The notes under the pieces were generated by a model. The model saw only the letters and a list, made by a program, of their open reading frames with translations, did not search any database and was not told the origin of the DNA. Below are positions 10,240 through 21,737 of a stretch of DNA of 46,031 bases, one piece after another. The DNA lies in NCBI GenBank assembly GCA_034698045.1, contig JAQGAU010000067.1:1-46031 (forward strand), in the 5' to 3' direction. Each line of letters opens with the position of its first letter. The first letter of the stretch is position 1. This DNA comes from Paramacrobiotus richtersi (Eukaryota; Tardigrada; Eutardigrada; Parachela; Macrobiotidae). The position numbers and the translations under genes were made by a program.

Positions 10240-11736
10240 ATGCTGTTTAATGGCTCTGCGCCATACAACGTCAGCCATGCCGCGGACGTTGTCTACAGTC
10301 AGAAGGTTTTCTTCTGTGTGCTTTTGGCCATCGAGAGTTTTTGTGGCAGTGCAGCCAATTTTATTGTAAGCGCATCGGTATAATAATCCGACTCACTGCA
10401 TTACTGGTGAATCTCTGATGTCTTTTTCGTAACACCTGGCCATTCTGATGGTCAGAAAACCGATGCTTCTCTTTACAAGTTAATTGCCCGCTCTGTTGGG
10501 CATTTGTTCAACGTGGTCGTAATTTATAGAATTCTCAGCTGTTTAATTAGGGATTCTTTTCATTACAGATCATCTTGGTTATCAGCTGTAATTCTTTCCT
10601 TCGCACCGTGGAAAACGCCTTTGTCGTCAATTTAGCACTTGCCGACTTCCTCATATCTTTTGTCACTCAACCTTCATCGCTAGCAGGTAGAAATAAATTA
10701 TGCATTAAATCTGCACGTTATTATAATGTTTCTCCGTCTGTTTGTCACTGACGCTCTGTTAAAATATTCTCAGGTGTGCTTGTTGGGAAACAATGGTTCG
10801 TGGATCATCCTGTCCTGTGCGCCAGTGAGTAGTCAATTTCCACCGTTACGCTCGAGGTGTATGCTTTGTTTGCTATCGTATATGTATGTACCTTGACCGC
10901 CGTGTACCAGACGTTTTGACCGAGCCACACGTACAAATGGACAATTATCACTTTTTTGTAGTCGTTGCTCAGGTATGCGTGTGTAGCTGCATGGCAACGA
11001 ACTCCAACACCCTCCTAATTGCCGTTAACCGGTCAGTAAGCGTGAATAAAACGCCATATCGAGTTGAGCTCACACTTTAACGTTTTGCAGGTATATCCTA
11101 ATCTGCAAACCTCACCTTTACAGCCGCATCTACACCCGCTTTAACGTGTTTCTGATGTGTGTGGGTGCCTGGGTCGGCATGTTTCTGATTAGCCTACCCA
11201 ACTACATCGGATGGGGCAAGTTAGGCTTCTCCGACGCTCTCTTCATGTGCAGCTTCGACTCCAGCTACTACTCGTACTCCGTGTTTCTCATGGGCGCCAG
11301 TGTTTTTCTCCCGGCCAGCGTTACATTTCCCGCCTACTACGGAATCTACCGAAAAGTTCGCGAAAGCCGGCAACGCGTGCTAATGGGACAGGTGATTCCC
11401 ACGCAGCAGCGCCGCTCAGTGTCCAGGAAGAATATCGTCACTGCCAAATCGCTCTTTAAGGCGTACATTGTGTATCTGCTGCTGATACTGCCATTTGGGA
11501 TTATCATAGTGCTCGGGATGGGCGAAAGAATGCCGCATATTTGGTACATGCTGACGCTCCTGTTGTACCATGGGGTGGGTACAGTCAACTGCTTTGCGTA
11601 TGCCGGCAGGCTGGGCAAGTTTTGGGAAGGATTCCGACTGATGTTCCGGCTGCCTACGAAGGACAATTTAGTTTCGCCCAGTCAAGTATCTAGTGTTTCG
11701 CAATTTTCGCAAAGTAAAGGCTACAGAAACACGTAA
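10240..11736 (+). CDS. Class A GPCR, melatonin-receptor/Tre1-moody-like, five exons
   Basis: Predicted 336-residue seven-transmembrane receptor at the cell surface. Exons 10240-10365, 10569-10686, 10774-10824, 10962-11031 and 11091-11736 join in phase with GT-AG sites. The N-terminus carries N-glycosylation sites (NGS, NVS). TM1 is VFFCVLLAIESFCGSAANFI; TM2 has the classic NLALADFLISFVTQP; a cysteine (HPVLCA) opens TM3. TM3 ends AVNRYILICKP, so NRY replaces DRY. TM4 has the W-G pattern, TM5 a proline, and TM7 reads GTVNCFAY instead of NPxxY. NRY with a non-proline N-x-x-x-Y TM7 is typical of melatonin receptors and the insect Tre1/moody group; ligand and coupling cannot be read from sequence. 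The ATG at 10240 is the first in the exon frame after a stop at 10198. Confidence 0.85.
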
Positions 11737-13527
11737 TTGGTCACATACTGCATGTGCACTCGAGAACTAAACCTGTGTCTCGAAGGCTTGTTTTAGCCAG
11801 CTGAGTTCGCGCTCGACTTGCTGTCTACTTAGAAGTAGGCCGTACATACCAGAACATCCCAGAGATAAATTACTGAGACGATCGCATTTTACACAGCAGT
11901 TACAATACGTATCTCTCTCCCATTGCTGAACGAAATGCGTACAGGCTTACAAGCAAAAGCCGCACCGGAAAACAAAATCCGCGCGTGAGACACACTAATG
12001 AAGATCGAAGAGGATCCAGAGATTGAAAAAACGAGTGAAATGGCATCCTCTCATAGATTTGTCACATTTCCGTACAACAACACCCTGCTGCTTAGTTAGT
12101 AAGCGGATGTAAGGAAAAAGTGCCACAACCATGTGTAATTAAGCATTTGCTGCAGTTATGGGAATAATCGTCATCTGATGACACTGACACTTAAGTTTGC
12201 GGATTATAAGGTCATTGCAGAACTGCCGTAAAGCAAGGTGCTTGTACAAGTTCATTTACCGCGATGATTTTTACTTGCATTTTTCGGGTGTATCTGTAGT
12301 ACTGGTAATATTGCAAGGGTGCCAGAAAATGTTTTGATACACCGCTTCCGGCACACGGCGAAAGCAGTATGAGAGACTTCCCATACATAGTGGATACAGC
12401 GACTCAGTGATGTTTAACTAGATAACTACACTGCAAAAAATTTTCAGCGGAAATCTGATTCAGAGTACGTGTATTCCAGAACACGAATTCTTTCCAAATC
12501 CAGGCAGAAACCAGTGGCTCGTGAGCCACTGCCTTAATCTTATTACAATGAGCGGTTAATCCAGGTTTGCCTTCTTCAGAAATCTCGAGCATTAGCCGAC
12601 CTATACATCGGGAGCTTAATTAATCGCAGCCGTGGAAACCACGCACGGCACGATTGACTAAGTAGGATTCAATGAACCGTTTAAATGGAAACATCTTACC
12701 GTGCGCAGTTGCAGTGCTTCAAAGCATAGTGTCTACAGTGGCCACAAATCCTTCCTGCGCAGCCTATGTATGCAGAAGGCAGCTGTCAGAATTCTCTAAA
12801 AAACAGTTGAGTAGAAAAGGTCACTTTATTACGATAAAGTGCTTTCTTTACTTATCTACTTTCCAAGGCATTCGCTTTCAACATAATTGCTGAGATTTTG
12901 TGGACAGTTCGTGTTCCGTGGTTTCCTTCTGTCGAGTTCAGTTTTCCTAGTTGTTTTTATCGGTGCAGAAGCAACGCTGGGCACTGGAGTAAGCTATGGT
13001 CCTTATCGTCCACCTGGTAACACATGTTGCGCATACCGGTATTGTGTTCCCTTGTGACACGTTTGTCCACCATTCAGTTTAGATGGCAAAATTTTCAACG
13101 TAATTACAATACATGATGACCTGAATGCAGCGACACTTGATCCTCTACTCTGCATACATTTCGTTTTTCCATACAAACACAAAGTGCTCTAATATCGAAC
13201 GCTAGCTTCAAAGCTGGCGCAGCTTACCCTTACCATGACGGGTAACATTTGGAGGCACATGCAGCGACAGCAGTAAAACTGCAAAGGAAGCAAAATTCTT
13301 ACGTAAACCATGCGGATGCAAACTTTTTCCCCTTAACATTTCCGGCACTGAGTCCTGTCCGCAGTGTATAAACAGCACGTACGTACCAACGGCAGGCGTG
13401 AGCTATATACGAGGGGATATTTTCGAAAAGGTGACACTGGCAAGATCACTTTTGTGGCATAAGTTGTTCTTTCCTACTTAGCTCGGTTTAGGTACTTATT
13501 AACTCAGTTCGTGCACAGTATACTTCA
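11737..13527. other. Intergenic; holds a diverged repeat and a possible TATA box
   Basis: Apart from the repeat at 12110-12420, nothing gene-like is seen. A tatata at 13404-13409 lies about 120 bases before the next start codon and may be its core promoter (weak). Confidence 0.4.
12110..12420. repeat. Diverged repeat, partner at 3227-3540
   Basis: Ordered short matches to 3227-3540 in the same orientation, with no shared open frame. Probably old duplicated intergenic DNA. Confidence 0.5.
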
Positions 13528-14935
13528 ATGTCACTTTCGGCTGGTCCCGAACAGCATGCCACAGGAGCTACTCAATCGGCAGTCCGCCCCGTCAAGTTTA
13601 TCGCCAAGCTGTATCGCACCTGGTTTGTCATTCCATGGTTGATGGGATTTTCTCCTTTTCCCGACCAAATATTTCCCTGTACCCCTTCGCTTACGGTGGT
13701 CGCTAACGGTTACGGAAGTTTGCAGGCTGGAACTGTATTTATCGTCCAGTTGTACTTTGTCTACGACTGTTGGTTGAGCTATGACCTGTCAAGTTTTATC
13801 AGTATTGTGTGCTATCTGGTCGAGGTCGTTTACGCTGTTAGTATTTTGCACGCGATGTGGACCGGTTGGAAATCGGCGAAAACTTTCTTGCGCATAATGC
13901 ATGAAATCGACGCAGAGTTTGGTGACATGTTTACGAAAGACAACCATGGGAAGGTTTTGAAGATTCTGCTATTCTGGTTTACATTGCAGCTCGCTACAAC
14001 GGCTTGCAGCATTATTATCTACGATATTCCAACATACTTCAATGAAGGAATAGTTGGTTGCAAAACTACTGTTTGTGGCGCACTAATCGCATTCTATTAT
14101 TTCTTTTGGAGATTGCACGTGCTGTGGAAGAGGATCATGGAAAGCCTAGTGATGTTCACGGCAGTGTTTTTATCACTGCTGGTTAAACATTTAATGTCCG
14201 ACGATTGTAAAGTTTCTCTTCGTTCATACCGATTCTACAGACTTTGTCACGTCATTGCCGTGGGAAATCGATTGTTTTCGCACTTTAGTCTCGTTTTCGC
14301 CACGCATCGTATGCTGTACATTGCAATACCGGCGTTTAATATTGGTCGGACGTTTGCCCGGGTTCAGCAAGTTAACTGGCACTATCTTATTCAACTGGGA
14401 AACAGTGTAATAACGCTTGTTGCGATGGGATTTGCTTACGTCAAGCTCCGGGAATCAGTAAGTATGGATTACATGCCATCGTGATTATTCTCCCAGCGTC
14501 TACCGATATTGATTAATATTTATTTGGTAGGCACGGTCATTCGATTACTTTACATACATATTGCAGATGACACACACTTCTTCCGTATTACAAACATCAG
14601 CACTGAAAACAGAACAGTATTCCAGGAGCATCGACAAAACTGCGAAAGATCTCCGGTGTGATTCAGAAGCTTTCACAGTCGGTGGAATAACTTTAACACG
14701 AGACTATTGTCTTACGGTAAGTAACTGCCGAGAATGCGATTAGTCTGCGGAAGCACTGAGCAAACGAACCTTTTTGCCCTAGGTTGCTGGTGCAGTGTTT
14801 ACGACTGCAATACTTTTTGCCGAATTGGGACATGGACAGTCTATTCCAGATGGGAACTGGGTTATTGGACAAGTGGAATCGGTTTTACAGAACGAAACGG
14901 TTGTCATGCTGCATGGAAATGTGACAAGAACCTGA
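13528..14935 (+). CDS. Gustatory-receptor-like chemoreceptor (7tm_7 type), three exons
   Basis: Predicted 410-residue membrane protein from exons 13528-14457, 14567-14716 and 14783-14935, joined in phase 0 at GTAAGT donors. Hydrophobic segments occur throughout (for example YFVYDCWLSYDLSSFISIVC and ILLFWFTLQLATTACSIII). The short second and third exons encode the C-terminal part: FTVGGITLTRDYCLTVAGAV followed by FTTAILFAE, the position and pattern of the insect GR terminal motif (hydrophobic stretch before TYxxxxxQF), though the TY..QF residues are not conserved. A hydrophilic tail with an NET glycosylation motif follows. Length and intron placement near the 3' end fit the GR family. Likely role: ligand-gated chemosensory channel. 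An unrelated multipass protein is possible. Confidence 0.65.
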
Positions 14936-14969
14936 ATGCTTGCGCAGGGCAATATATTGTCTGTCGACC

Positions 14970-15090
14970 TGGATTTTTTGTTCATTACGCATCCTATATG
15001 CTAAACGACCCATTTCTAAATTGTTTTTAATGCTACTGAGGCTAGGTCCAGCTTAGGCATACTTAATCAGGCATCCGGTGATTTATTAGT
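14970..15090. repeat. Diverged repeat, partner at 3588-3740
   Basis: Shares ttgttcattacgca...tatgctaaacga and catccggtgatttatta with 3588-3740. Lies in the 3' flank of the receptor gene. Confidence 0.5.
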
Positions 15091-15243
15091 AAAATTACTA
15101 GGTTATCGCTCTTTGAAGAGCGGAGCGATATCAGCTCGATGCAACCAATTTTCTTTTTGTGTAAATAAGAAAACCATGACAAAATAACGCAGACAAATCT
15201 ACCCAACTTGACAGTTTCCGTTTCCCCGCTACAAAGGATTTCA

Positions 15244-16116
15244 TTAATAGATGGATGGCGCGTGGACAAGGTAATCCCATGCCAGCAGCACCACGTATTT
15301 CCCGGCCAGCAGCTTGAATCGCTGGTCGGTTTTGAATTCTGGATCGAATCTCACTGCGGCGTTCTGGATAGTTATGCGAACCCGGTCAGTTGGTCCCAGA
15401 TGAGCCGTCAGTTTACCGGACACATCAATCACGGCGACAATACCAGAGTAACGTCTGGTGGACGACCGCGGGTGGTATCCGTCGACTGATATGTCAGTCC
15501 ACAGTTTCCTGTTTGGAAAAAGTGCTGTAACCTTTTCCACAGCGCCCTCAATTGCCCGAGACATGCTTCCGTTATCGGCCTACATTACATAGAACGAATT
15601 GTAGAGACTAGGAAGTTAATCATGGTAAACTGCGTGCAAAGAAACTTTGCGCAGTACTTTTATTTGCAATATTAGTAGTGCTGTTATGAGTAATATGCAG
15701 TGTTTAGGTCTGTCATCTTTAACACACGAAAATGTATACGAACTCCGCATCACATACAGCTTGCCAGAAATAACAGAAGCATCTAGATACACATATTACG
15801 CAACACTTGCCTGCATATAGTTGACGGGGTAGAAATCGCTGTTATAGTTGTCTTCCAAGGGGCTTTCCTTGTGATTAGCACATTGAATTTTTGCCGAATG
15901 GAAATCCGAGCGCGAGTCGTTAAAGATCTCATACGTACTTAAATTGCAGTACGGATTTAGGACTGTTCCGGGAATTCTTGTTACTTGAGAAACATTCTTA
16001 GGGACGTTGAGGTTGAAAAGAGGGCCAGGAAGCGGGGTGGACGAGGCTGTTGTGGCGGCAAACTTTACGCCGATGGCAAGCAGAACACATGGAAATAACA
16101 GCGAAGAAATCGCCAT
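15244..16116 (-). CDS. Secreted protein of unknown family, two exons, GC-AG intron
   Basis: Predicted 213 residues. Exon 1 (16116-15811) starts with a clear signal peptide (MAISSLLFPCVLLAIGVKFA, then ATTASS) and has N-glycosylation sites (NVS, NLS, NDS). Exon 2 (15579-15244) begins ADNGSMSRAIEGAVEKV and ends in AGKYVVLLAWDYLVHAPSIY. The donor is CAG|GCAAGT, a GC-AG intron with an otherwise perfect consensus; without splicing the frame stops four codons later. A degraded copy of exon 2, with the same acceptor and ADNGTMSRAI start, lies at 16895-17214 and independently supports the exon boundary. Fold and function not recognised. A degenerate TATA-like actatac lies upstream. Confidence 0.7.
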
Positions 16117-16894
16117 TGCCGGTAATTATCAGAGAATTTACAACCAAGCATCAAACGTTTAAGCTGCTTGTATAGTATCTGCTGTCTGCTTTGGTTGTCA
16201 GGAACGATCGTAGAAGGTCAAAAATATATTCGAGTGAGTGTCCCTATAACTAGTAAGTAAGGTAAACGCGTTGTCGAATGATGCGTCCGCAGTGCCTTAA
16301 ATAGTATATTTATTTTCTTAAGACTTATTGACAGCGCGCTCGATAGACACATACGATTGCTAAGATCCGCGTCCACCATGAGTTTATCGCAAAAATCGTA
16401 AGATGCAATCAGTCTTTCTTTCATTAACTGCCGTTATTCGGCTAACTGCTTATGTTGGATAATTAGCGGGCAATGGCACGAAAACATTGTGATTCACGGT
16501 AAACATCCCCTGCAGCGGACTTCGATCGCCACGGGTGTTCATGTTTTGGTCTGATTTAGCGAATACTTATATGTACTGCGTTAATCAGTATACCCATACC
16601 ATAAATTATTACGGTCAAACTTATGCGCAGGCATTCTGTATAAGACAACCGGAATATACAGAACCGGTGCTGACAGCAGTACGTACATCAAAGCTATCAA
16701 ACGCCAAGTTTACAGAATAAATTCATTCTTTCCACATAAAGTTTACAGTCCGCTAGAACAGAAGAACAGCATGTATCCTTATTTGTTAAACAGTCACACT
16801 ACAGATATGTTGTGTGTACTGCGCATCATAAATTAGCAGATCCGAATTATCCATTTAAAAGTCGGCTTATTTTCTCAGCTGCCTTTATGTGGAT
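16117..16894. other. Intergenic, nothing recognised
   Basis: AT-rich DNA with short chance frames only. Confidence 0.45.
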
Positions 16895-17214
16895 GGTGCT
16901 GAAACAAGGTAATCCTGATTCAGTAACACTACGCTGTTTTCGGCGAACAACTTGAAACGATCATCTGCCGAATCTCCTTCCAGCATGTTGAATCTTGAGA
17001 CATAAACTGTCATCTAGCTCTCAAACTGGCTTTCAGTGTATCGGATACTTCGGAAGTACATTAATCACGGCAACAATCTCTGCGCAGCGCCTGGTATATG
17101 ATAGCGGATGGAATCCGTTAACTTCCATGTTCACCATTAGCTCTTTCTTTAGAATACGTTGTTTGACCTTTTCAAAGCATCCTTAATGGCACGGCTCATG
17201 GTTCCATTATCCGC
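16895..17214 (-). pseudogene. Broken copy of exon 2 of the secreted protein
   Basis: Follows an AG acceptor (gaatacag) and opens with codons for ADNGTMSRAIKDA, then shifts frame. Later segments match in other frames (MVNMEVNGFHPLSYTRR, EIVAVINV). No exon 1 copy was found beside it. Confidence 0.75.
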
Positions 17215-18049
17215 CTGTATTCACATTAATTTTCAACATTTTTCAACATATCAACATGAAAATTGTCTCTACAGTATGTTACCGGCTGTGTGTAAAATGC
17301 CACCATGTACATGAAAATTAGCCAGTTTTCAGCTAAAACGAAACGACAGTAAACCACAACTGCTACATTCGGAAGAAAACTGCATCGTGGCAAGTGTTCA
17401 TTACCAAATTCTCGCGAACTATTACTTTACCGTGAGAAATTTCGATGAATCGAAAGATAGATATATACATTTTCCGAACTGACCGTTGCAACCAGATTAC
17501 ATATGTACTTGTATAAAACTTTTATAAAACTTTTATAAAACATCCTAAATTTCCCGCCAACGACTAATTAATACATGGTAATAAGCTTCGATCGCGAAAG
17601 AGCATGTACCGAATTTCAAGGTTCGACAGTAATCTATTATAGCAATAGAAAAGTAGTCTGAAAATCGCTAGTTTAGCAATATTGATGGTGGACGGTACCT
17701 TCCCTAAAAATCGCGTACTTGGCTTTACATTAAACCAGCTGACAAGTGACGGCTAGTTACATTGTGAACATAAACAGAGACAGTAAGTCATAGAATATCG
17801 TTCCGTGTTAATTCCCATAATACGGTGACCGTTTACTGAAGAATTACGTAGTGATCACAGATTCCGAAGACTTTTACAGTTTGCTTTGTTGGAAACATAA
17901 TCATGTCTTGCAAGCGATAACACTTTGAAAGATATCAAAAACTGCACGCACAACCTCAAGCCGTTCATTTTATAGAATAGAACACAACGTGACAGACAAG
18001 ACCAAAAGACCACCAGTGTAAGCGGATTTCCAACTTCGAAATTCTCGTC
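17215..18049. other. Intergenic with a TATAAAACTTT repeat
   Basis: Contains three tandem copies of an 11-base unit (tataaaacttt) at about 17512-17541. From about 17860 the DNA matches the 3' flank of serpin B (21540-21740), so the serpin duplication unit includes it. Confidence 0.55.
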
Positions 18050-19813
18050 TTAAAATTTCTCCAAACGCCCGATGAACAGGATCGCCTTGGAACGGTTATG
18101 GCGTATGGCATATATAAACGGATGGTCAGCGATAAAATCCACTGCTTCTCTGGGCCTGGAACCACTCCGACTGACCGCTATCAGTGCGCTCGCTCCAGCG
18201 GCTTCGGTTCCCTTTTCGTTGACATCTAAATCAAAACAACAAATCTCTGTTCTGTAGTACCAGTAGTCACGAGATTCTGCATATGTGCCTAGCACAAGCC
18301 TTTTTGGCAGCTGCCAAATGATAATTTACAGTGTTATGCCTTGTTAGGTTACTACGATTGTTTAGTCTGTGTTCTCACAATTCCCGAGATGCATAACAAA
18401 GCATGAGCTCGGAACACGCAAAAAGTTTGGAGTCACAAATCAATGAAACTCACCGATGAAGGTCTTGTGAAACCCTTTGCCTATATAAACGCCACCGGCA
18501 GGAACCATTCCGGTCAAATCTGCTTTCATTTCCGAAAACAGATCGCTGACACCGAGCTTCTTTAGCAACCCCACCAAGTCGAAAGAACTGTCCAGCTTAA
18601 ACTTGGGCAACTGCAGATTTACTTTGATCCGTGATTTTTCTGATTTTGTCGCTAGTTCCGCGATAGCTTGTGGTGTCAGTCGTTTTTCCATATTCCGCAA
18701 TCCCGCCTTTTCCAGCGGCAGGAAGATCAGCATGGAAGCTTCGCGATCGATATATGGAATTTCAAGATACTGCAGGCCCAGTTCTGCATCTTCTGCATAG
18801 CGAAATCGCGGATGCGCCTGTAGTTTCATCATCGGTACCGTCTTGGTTGTTCCGTCCAGCAGGGTAAACTTGCCATTCTTATCAGTATTGGCCTCTTTGA
18901 AGGTGGTTTCCCACCGGCTTTTAAAGTAGATGGCGTTGACTAGAACCGCTATGACACCGTCTACTGTGCCTGGGGGAAGAAGATCGTGGATGCGGTCGCC
19001 TGTGCGCTCTTCGACCCATTTATTGATATCTCTGCGGGATTTGTCGGAGTTAGCGGAGCTGAAATCTTTATTCTCAATGGCTGCTTTCAGTTTTTGATTG
19101 ACAAGAGACAAATAGTTCTGGTCTACGTGAGCATCTTTATTGATAAAAACCTGAAACACAATGAATATACGTTAACGTAAACATTTGTATGGAAACTACT
19201 ATAACTGTACATTAATAATGCTACAGAAGTGAAACTTCTGTCGAACAGATTTCTGCATGTCACCGATAGCTGGAATCGGCATTTGACGATCGCATATGAT
19301 TCGTAATGAACAAATGCACTACTTCGAGCGTATAAGATATTCACCTGTGCTAACACGACTGATAATAAGTTTGTAAAGGCTAATACGTACGCCATTAGCC
19401 AGAGCCAGCTGGAAGCGATCTTCCGCTTTGTCTTCACGGCTGGTGTCATCGGTACCATTTTGCGGTAAAGATTTGACGGTAGAATTTGCCGTTGTTTTAA
19501 CCTTCAAATCGCTCATCAACTGGTTGAACGCACCGGCAATATCCTCATCCGACCCTGATCCGGAAATTTCTCCATAACCGAGGGACGAATACAGATTCTG
19601 GCGAGTTTGATGTCGTGATCCCAAGTAAACCAGTGTTGTGCAGTACAAAATGCTGATGGGAGAAAGCAGAAAGTTTCCATTAGGTATCACGGTCGTCGCC
19701 GCTCCGTACAAACTCATCGAGACATTGTTCACGGCGGGACTCAGATCCCTGACCGCAACACTTGTGTTTGTACCCAGTGGAATACCCAATGGAGTATGCA
19801 TTTTAAAATCCAT
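18050..19813 (-). CDS. Serpin A (inhibitory type, Arg at predicted P1), three exons
   Basis: Serpins trap serine proteases by cleavage of an exposed reactive-centre loop. Exons 19813-19391, 19150-18454 and 18225-18050 give 431 residues. The core has PNGNFLLSPISI, VNAIYFKSRWETTF (the breach/shutter NAxYFK.W motif) and C-terminal HPFIYAIRHNRSKAILFIGR. The hinge EKGTEAAGASA (377-387) matches the inhibitory consensus, with a threonine at P14 and small residues after it. Counting from P17 (Glu377) puts P1-P1' at Arg393-Ser394, suggesting a trypsin-like target. No signal peptide is visible, so it may act inside the cell or leave by another route. An acidic, polar loop of about 30 residues (near 107-136) is inserted between the first helices. 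The first donor is GGC|GTACGT; the same exon structure is seen in serpin B. Confidence 0.93.
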
Positions 19814-19956
19814 CAGATCCGGATAAAACGGAACGTGGATCGTTAACTAAACTGCTATAATACGGAGGAACAAAGCAAGATTGGAAGTGTATATAAAATA
19901 CGCCACGCGTCGAACTACCCGAGCAAACTGAGCAAATTATACCTACTCACCGGCAG

Positions 19957-19963
19957 TTTTATA
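19957..19963 (-). promoter_or_regulatory. TATA box of serpin A
   Basis: TATAAAA on the minus strand, within a block (gatagctggTATAAAActgcc) conserved upstream of all three serpin copies and about 145 bases before the start codon. The flanking cgtgcttgata is also conserved, suggesting a shared proximal element. Confidence 0.7.
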
Positions 19964-19999
19964 CCAGCTATCAAGCACGCATCTGCCACATGATCTCAA

Positions 20000-20954
20000 G
20001 AATACATACTCAAGAATTTAGACTGCAGCGAGTAAATTATTGTCTGGCAACAATTTTTGAAGATTTTGACAATTGATAAACCGTAAAAATTTTAGCCCAT
20101 AGGCGATACAATCACGAGAGAATTAGACTCTTGAGTTAAGTGCAAAGAGACCGTACGATAAGCAGCGCATTTTTAATACAGAGCTGACATGGTGAGTAAG
20201 AAATAAGGCTTATAAATTCATGAATTAGCTATACAGGTTTCTGTTATATTCTAGCGCAGGCGAATTCTGACAGTAGGTCGTAATAAGAACTTTTTTGGTG
20301 ACGAACACGAGAAGTACCAGCAACTCTCACAACGTTCGTAGAGAACGGTTGACCTTGATAAACACATATTCCGACCTGGAAGCGACATTAATTTTAGCAT
20401 CATTTGCACTGGCATAAACTAGAACTATACCCATCAGTATACTTGTCGCTCTACAGGTCTGTATCGTACACCGAGTCCGACTGAATGCGACTGCATGGCA
20501 AAAAAATAAAATCATAATATTGTAATATCGTGGTAACATGTTAATCAGCAAACAGTCACGCGTTAAATGTCCCCGTTTCATGGAACACGAAGCCAAACTA
20601 TGAAACGCTATGATATGTTCGTTCTTATGTTTTATGTTGTGTCCTGCAGTCAACAGGTCATTGTCGGAAATGGTCTATCGCAAAAGAGTGCCCTCCGGTT
20701 GAGCTGAACCTAAACCTCAATAAATCATCGTCAACATCATAAAATATTCGGTATCACTAATTATAATTCCGTCATGCCGCATATCACATATGTATGTCAG
20801 TCATTTCTCCCTTCGCTTCGGTCTTTATTGCTAGGTGCTGCGGAGTGCGATTACCTAGTGACTGCTAACGCTATAAAACATCACCAACGAACTAAAGCAT
20901 GACCTTCAGTGGCCATTTTCTGGAATGGAGCACTGTGATTTTGCTAGCAGACAC
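20000..20954. other. Spacer between serpin units
   Basis: The first about 180 bases resemble the 5' flank of serpin B (24220-24400). The rest shows nothing coding. Confidence 0.5.
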
Positions 20955-21184
20955 GACCAAAAGGCTAGGACAGTTCCAACTTGGAACTTGGAAGTGGTTA
21001 TTGTCTTAGATTTTTTCCTTGACGGCCAGTGAACACAATCGGTTTTGCGCGACTATGGCATGTTATGCCATAATATTATGTTAATCAAATCAATTCGAAC
21101 GGTTAGCCAGCGATCAGACCTGTTCGTGCCTTGAGCCGTTACGTCTACCGCTTCTTCTGAGTTCTCACTGCGCTGGCTCCAGCG
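20955..21184 (-). pseudogene. Relic of serpin exon 3
   Basis: Degraded match to the 3' end and flank of serpins A and B: gaccaaaag, ccagtgaacacaatcg, actatggc, gttagccagcgat, and cactgcgctggctccagcgg, which corresponds to the reverse of the hinge codons. No open frame remains. It abuts a SMYD relic at about 21185. Confidence 0.55.
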
Positions 21185-21530
21185 GTGTGAGCGCTTCACA
21201 GTCGTGTTTGGGTTCTTTTTTCCAACTGATAAGCTGCAAAAACATTTGTACGTAAACGGGCGATTTCCCTGCATGCGCACGAGATAAGCAAGTGTCTGAT
21301 GCAGGAAACTGAACTTGATGTGTCATTGCGGAACATTCTGATCTACTTTCACCAAACACTACCTGTCACAGCAGCGATGGAGTTTACAGTTGATGCACAG
21401 GTCTGAACAGAATCTGATCCTTTGAAATAATATGCGAACCGAACCGTATGTCGCAAGTCTTGTACTCAAGGAACCACACCAAATGTTCGCACGAGAGGGC
21501 AATACCGACAGCAGCAAAGGCCATTCATTA
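21185..21530 (-). pseudogene. Relic of SMYD exons 1 and 2 (MYND region)
   Basis: The minus strand carries codons for LQLISWKKEPKHDCEAL, nearly identical to exon 2 of the SMYD gene (LISWKKEHKHECEAL). Next to it, 21361-21525 matches exon 1 (cacagcagcgatggagtttacagtt, gaatctgatcctttgaaa, ggaaccacacca, cgcacgagag), with the frame lost. The distance between the exons is close to that in the parent gene, so this is a genomic rather than a retroposed copy. Confidence 0.75.
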
Positions 21531-21737
21531 CTGATTAATTAAGTTCTGACCATAGATTCCACAGGTTCCACGATTTGCTTTTTTTGGAAACAAGATCATG
21601 TACCGGAAAAACATTTAGAAAGATAGGAAAATATTGCCACTATGACTTCCAGTGTCCATGTTCCAGAACAGGGCACGACATGACAGACAAGACCAAAAGA
21701 CTACTAAGAAGATTTATAAATTCAAAATAATCTTATC

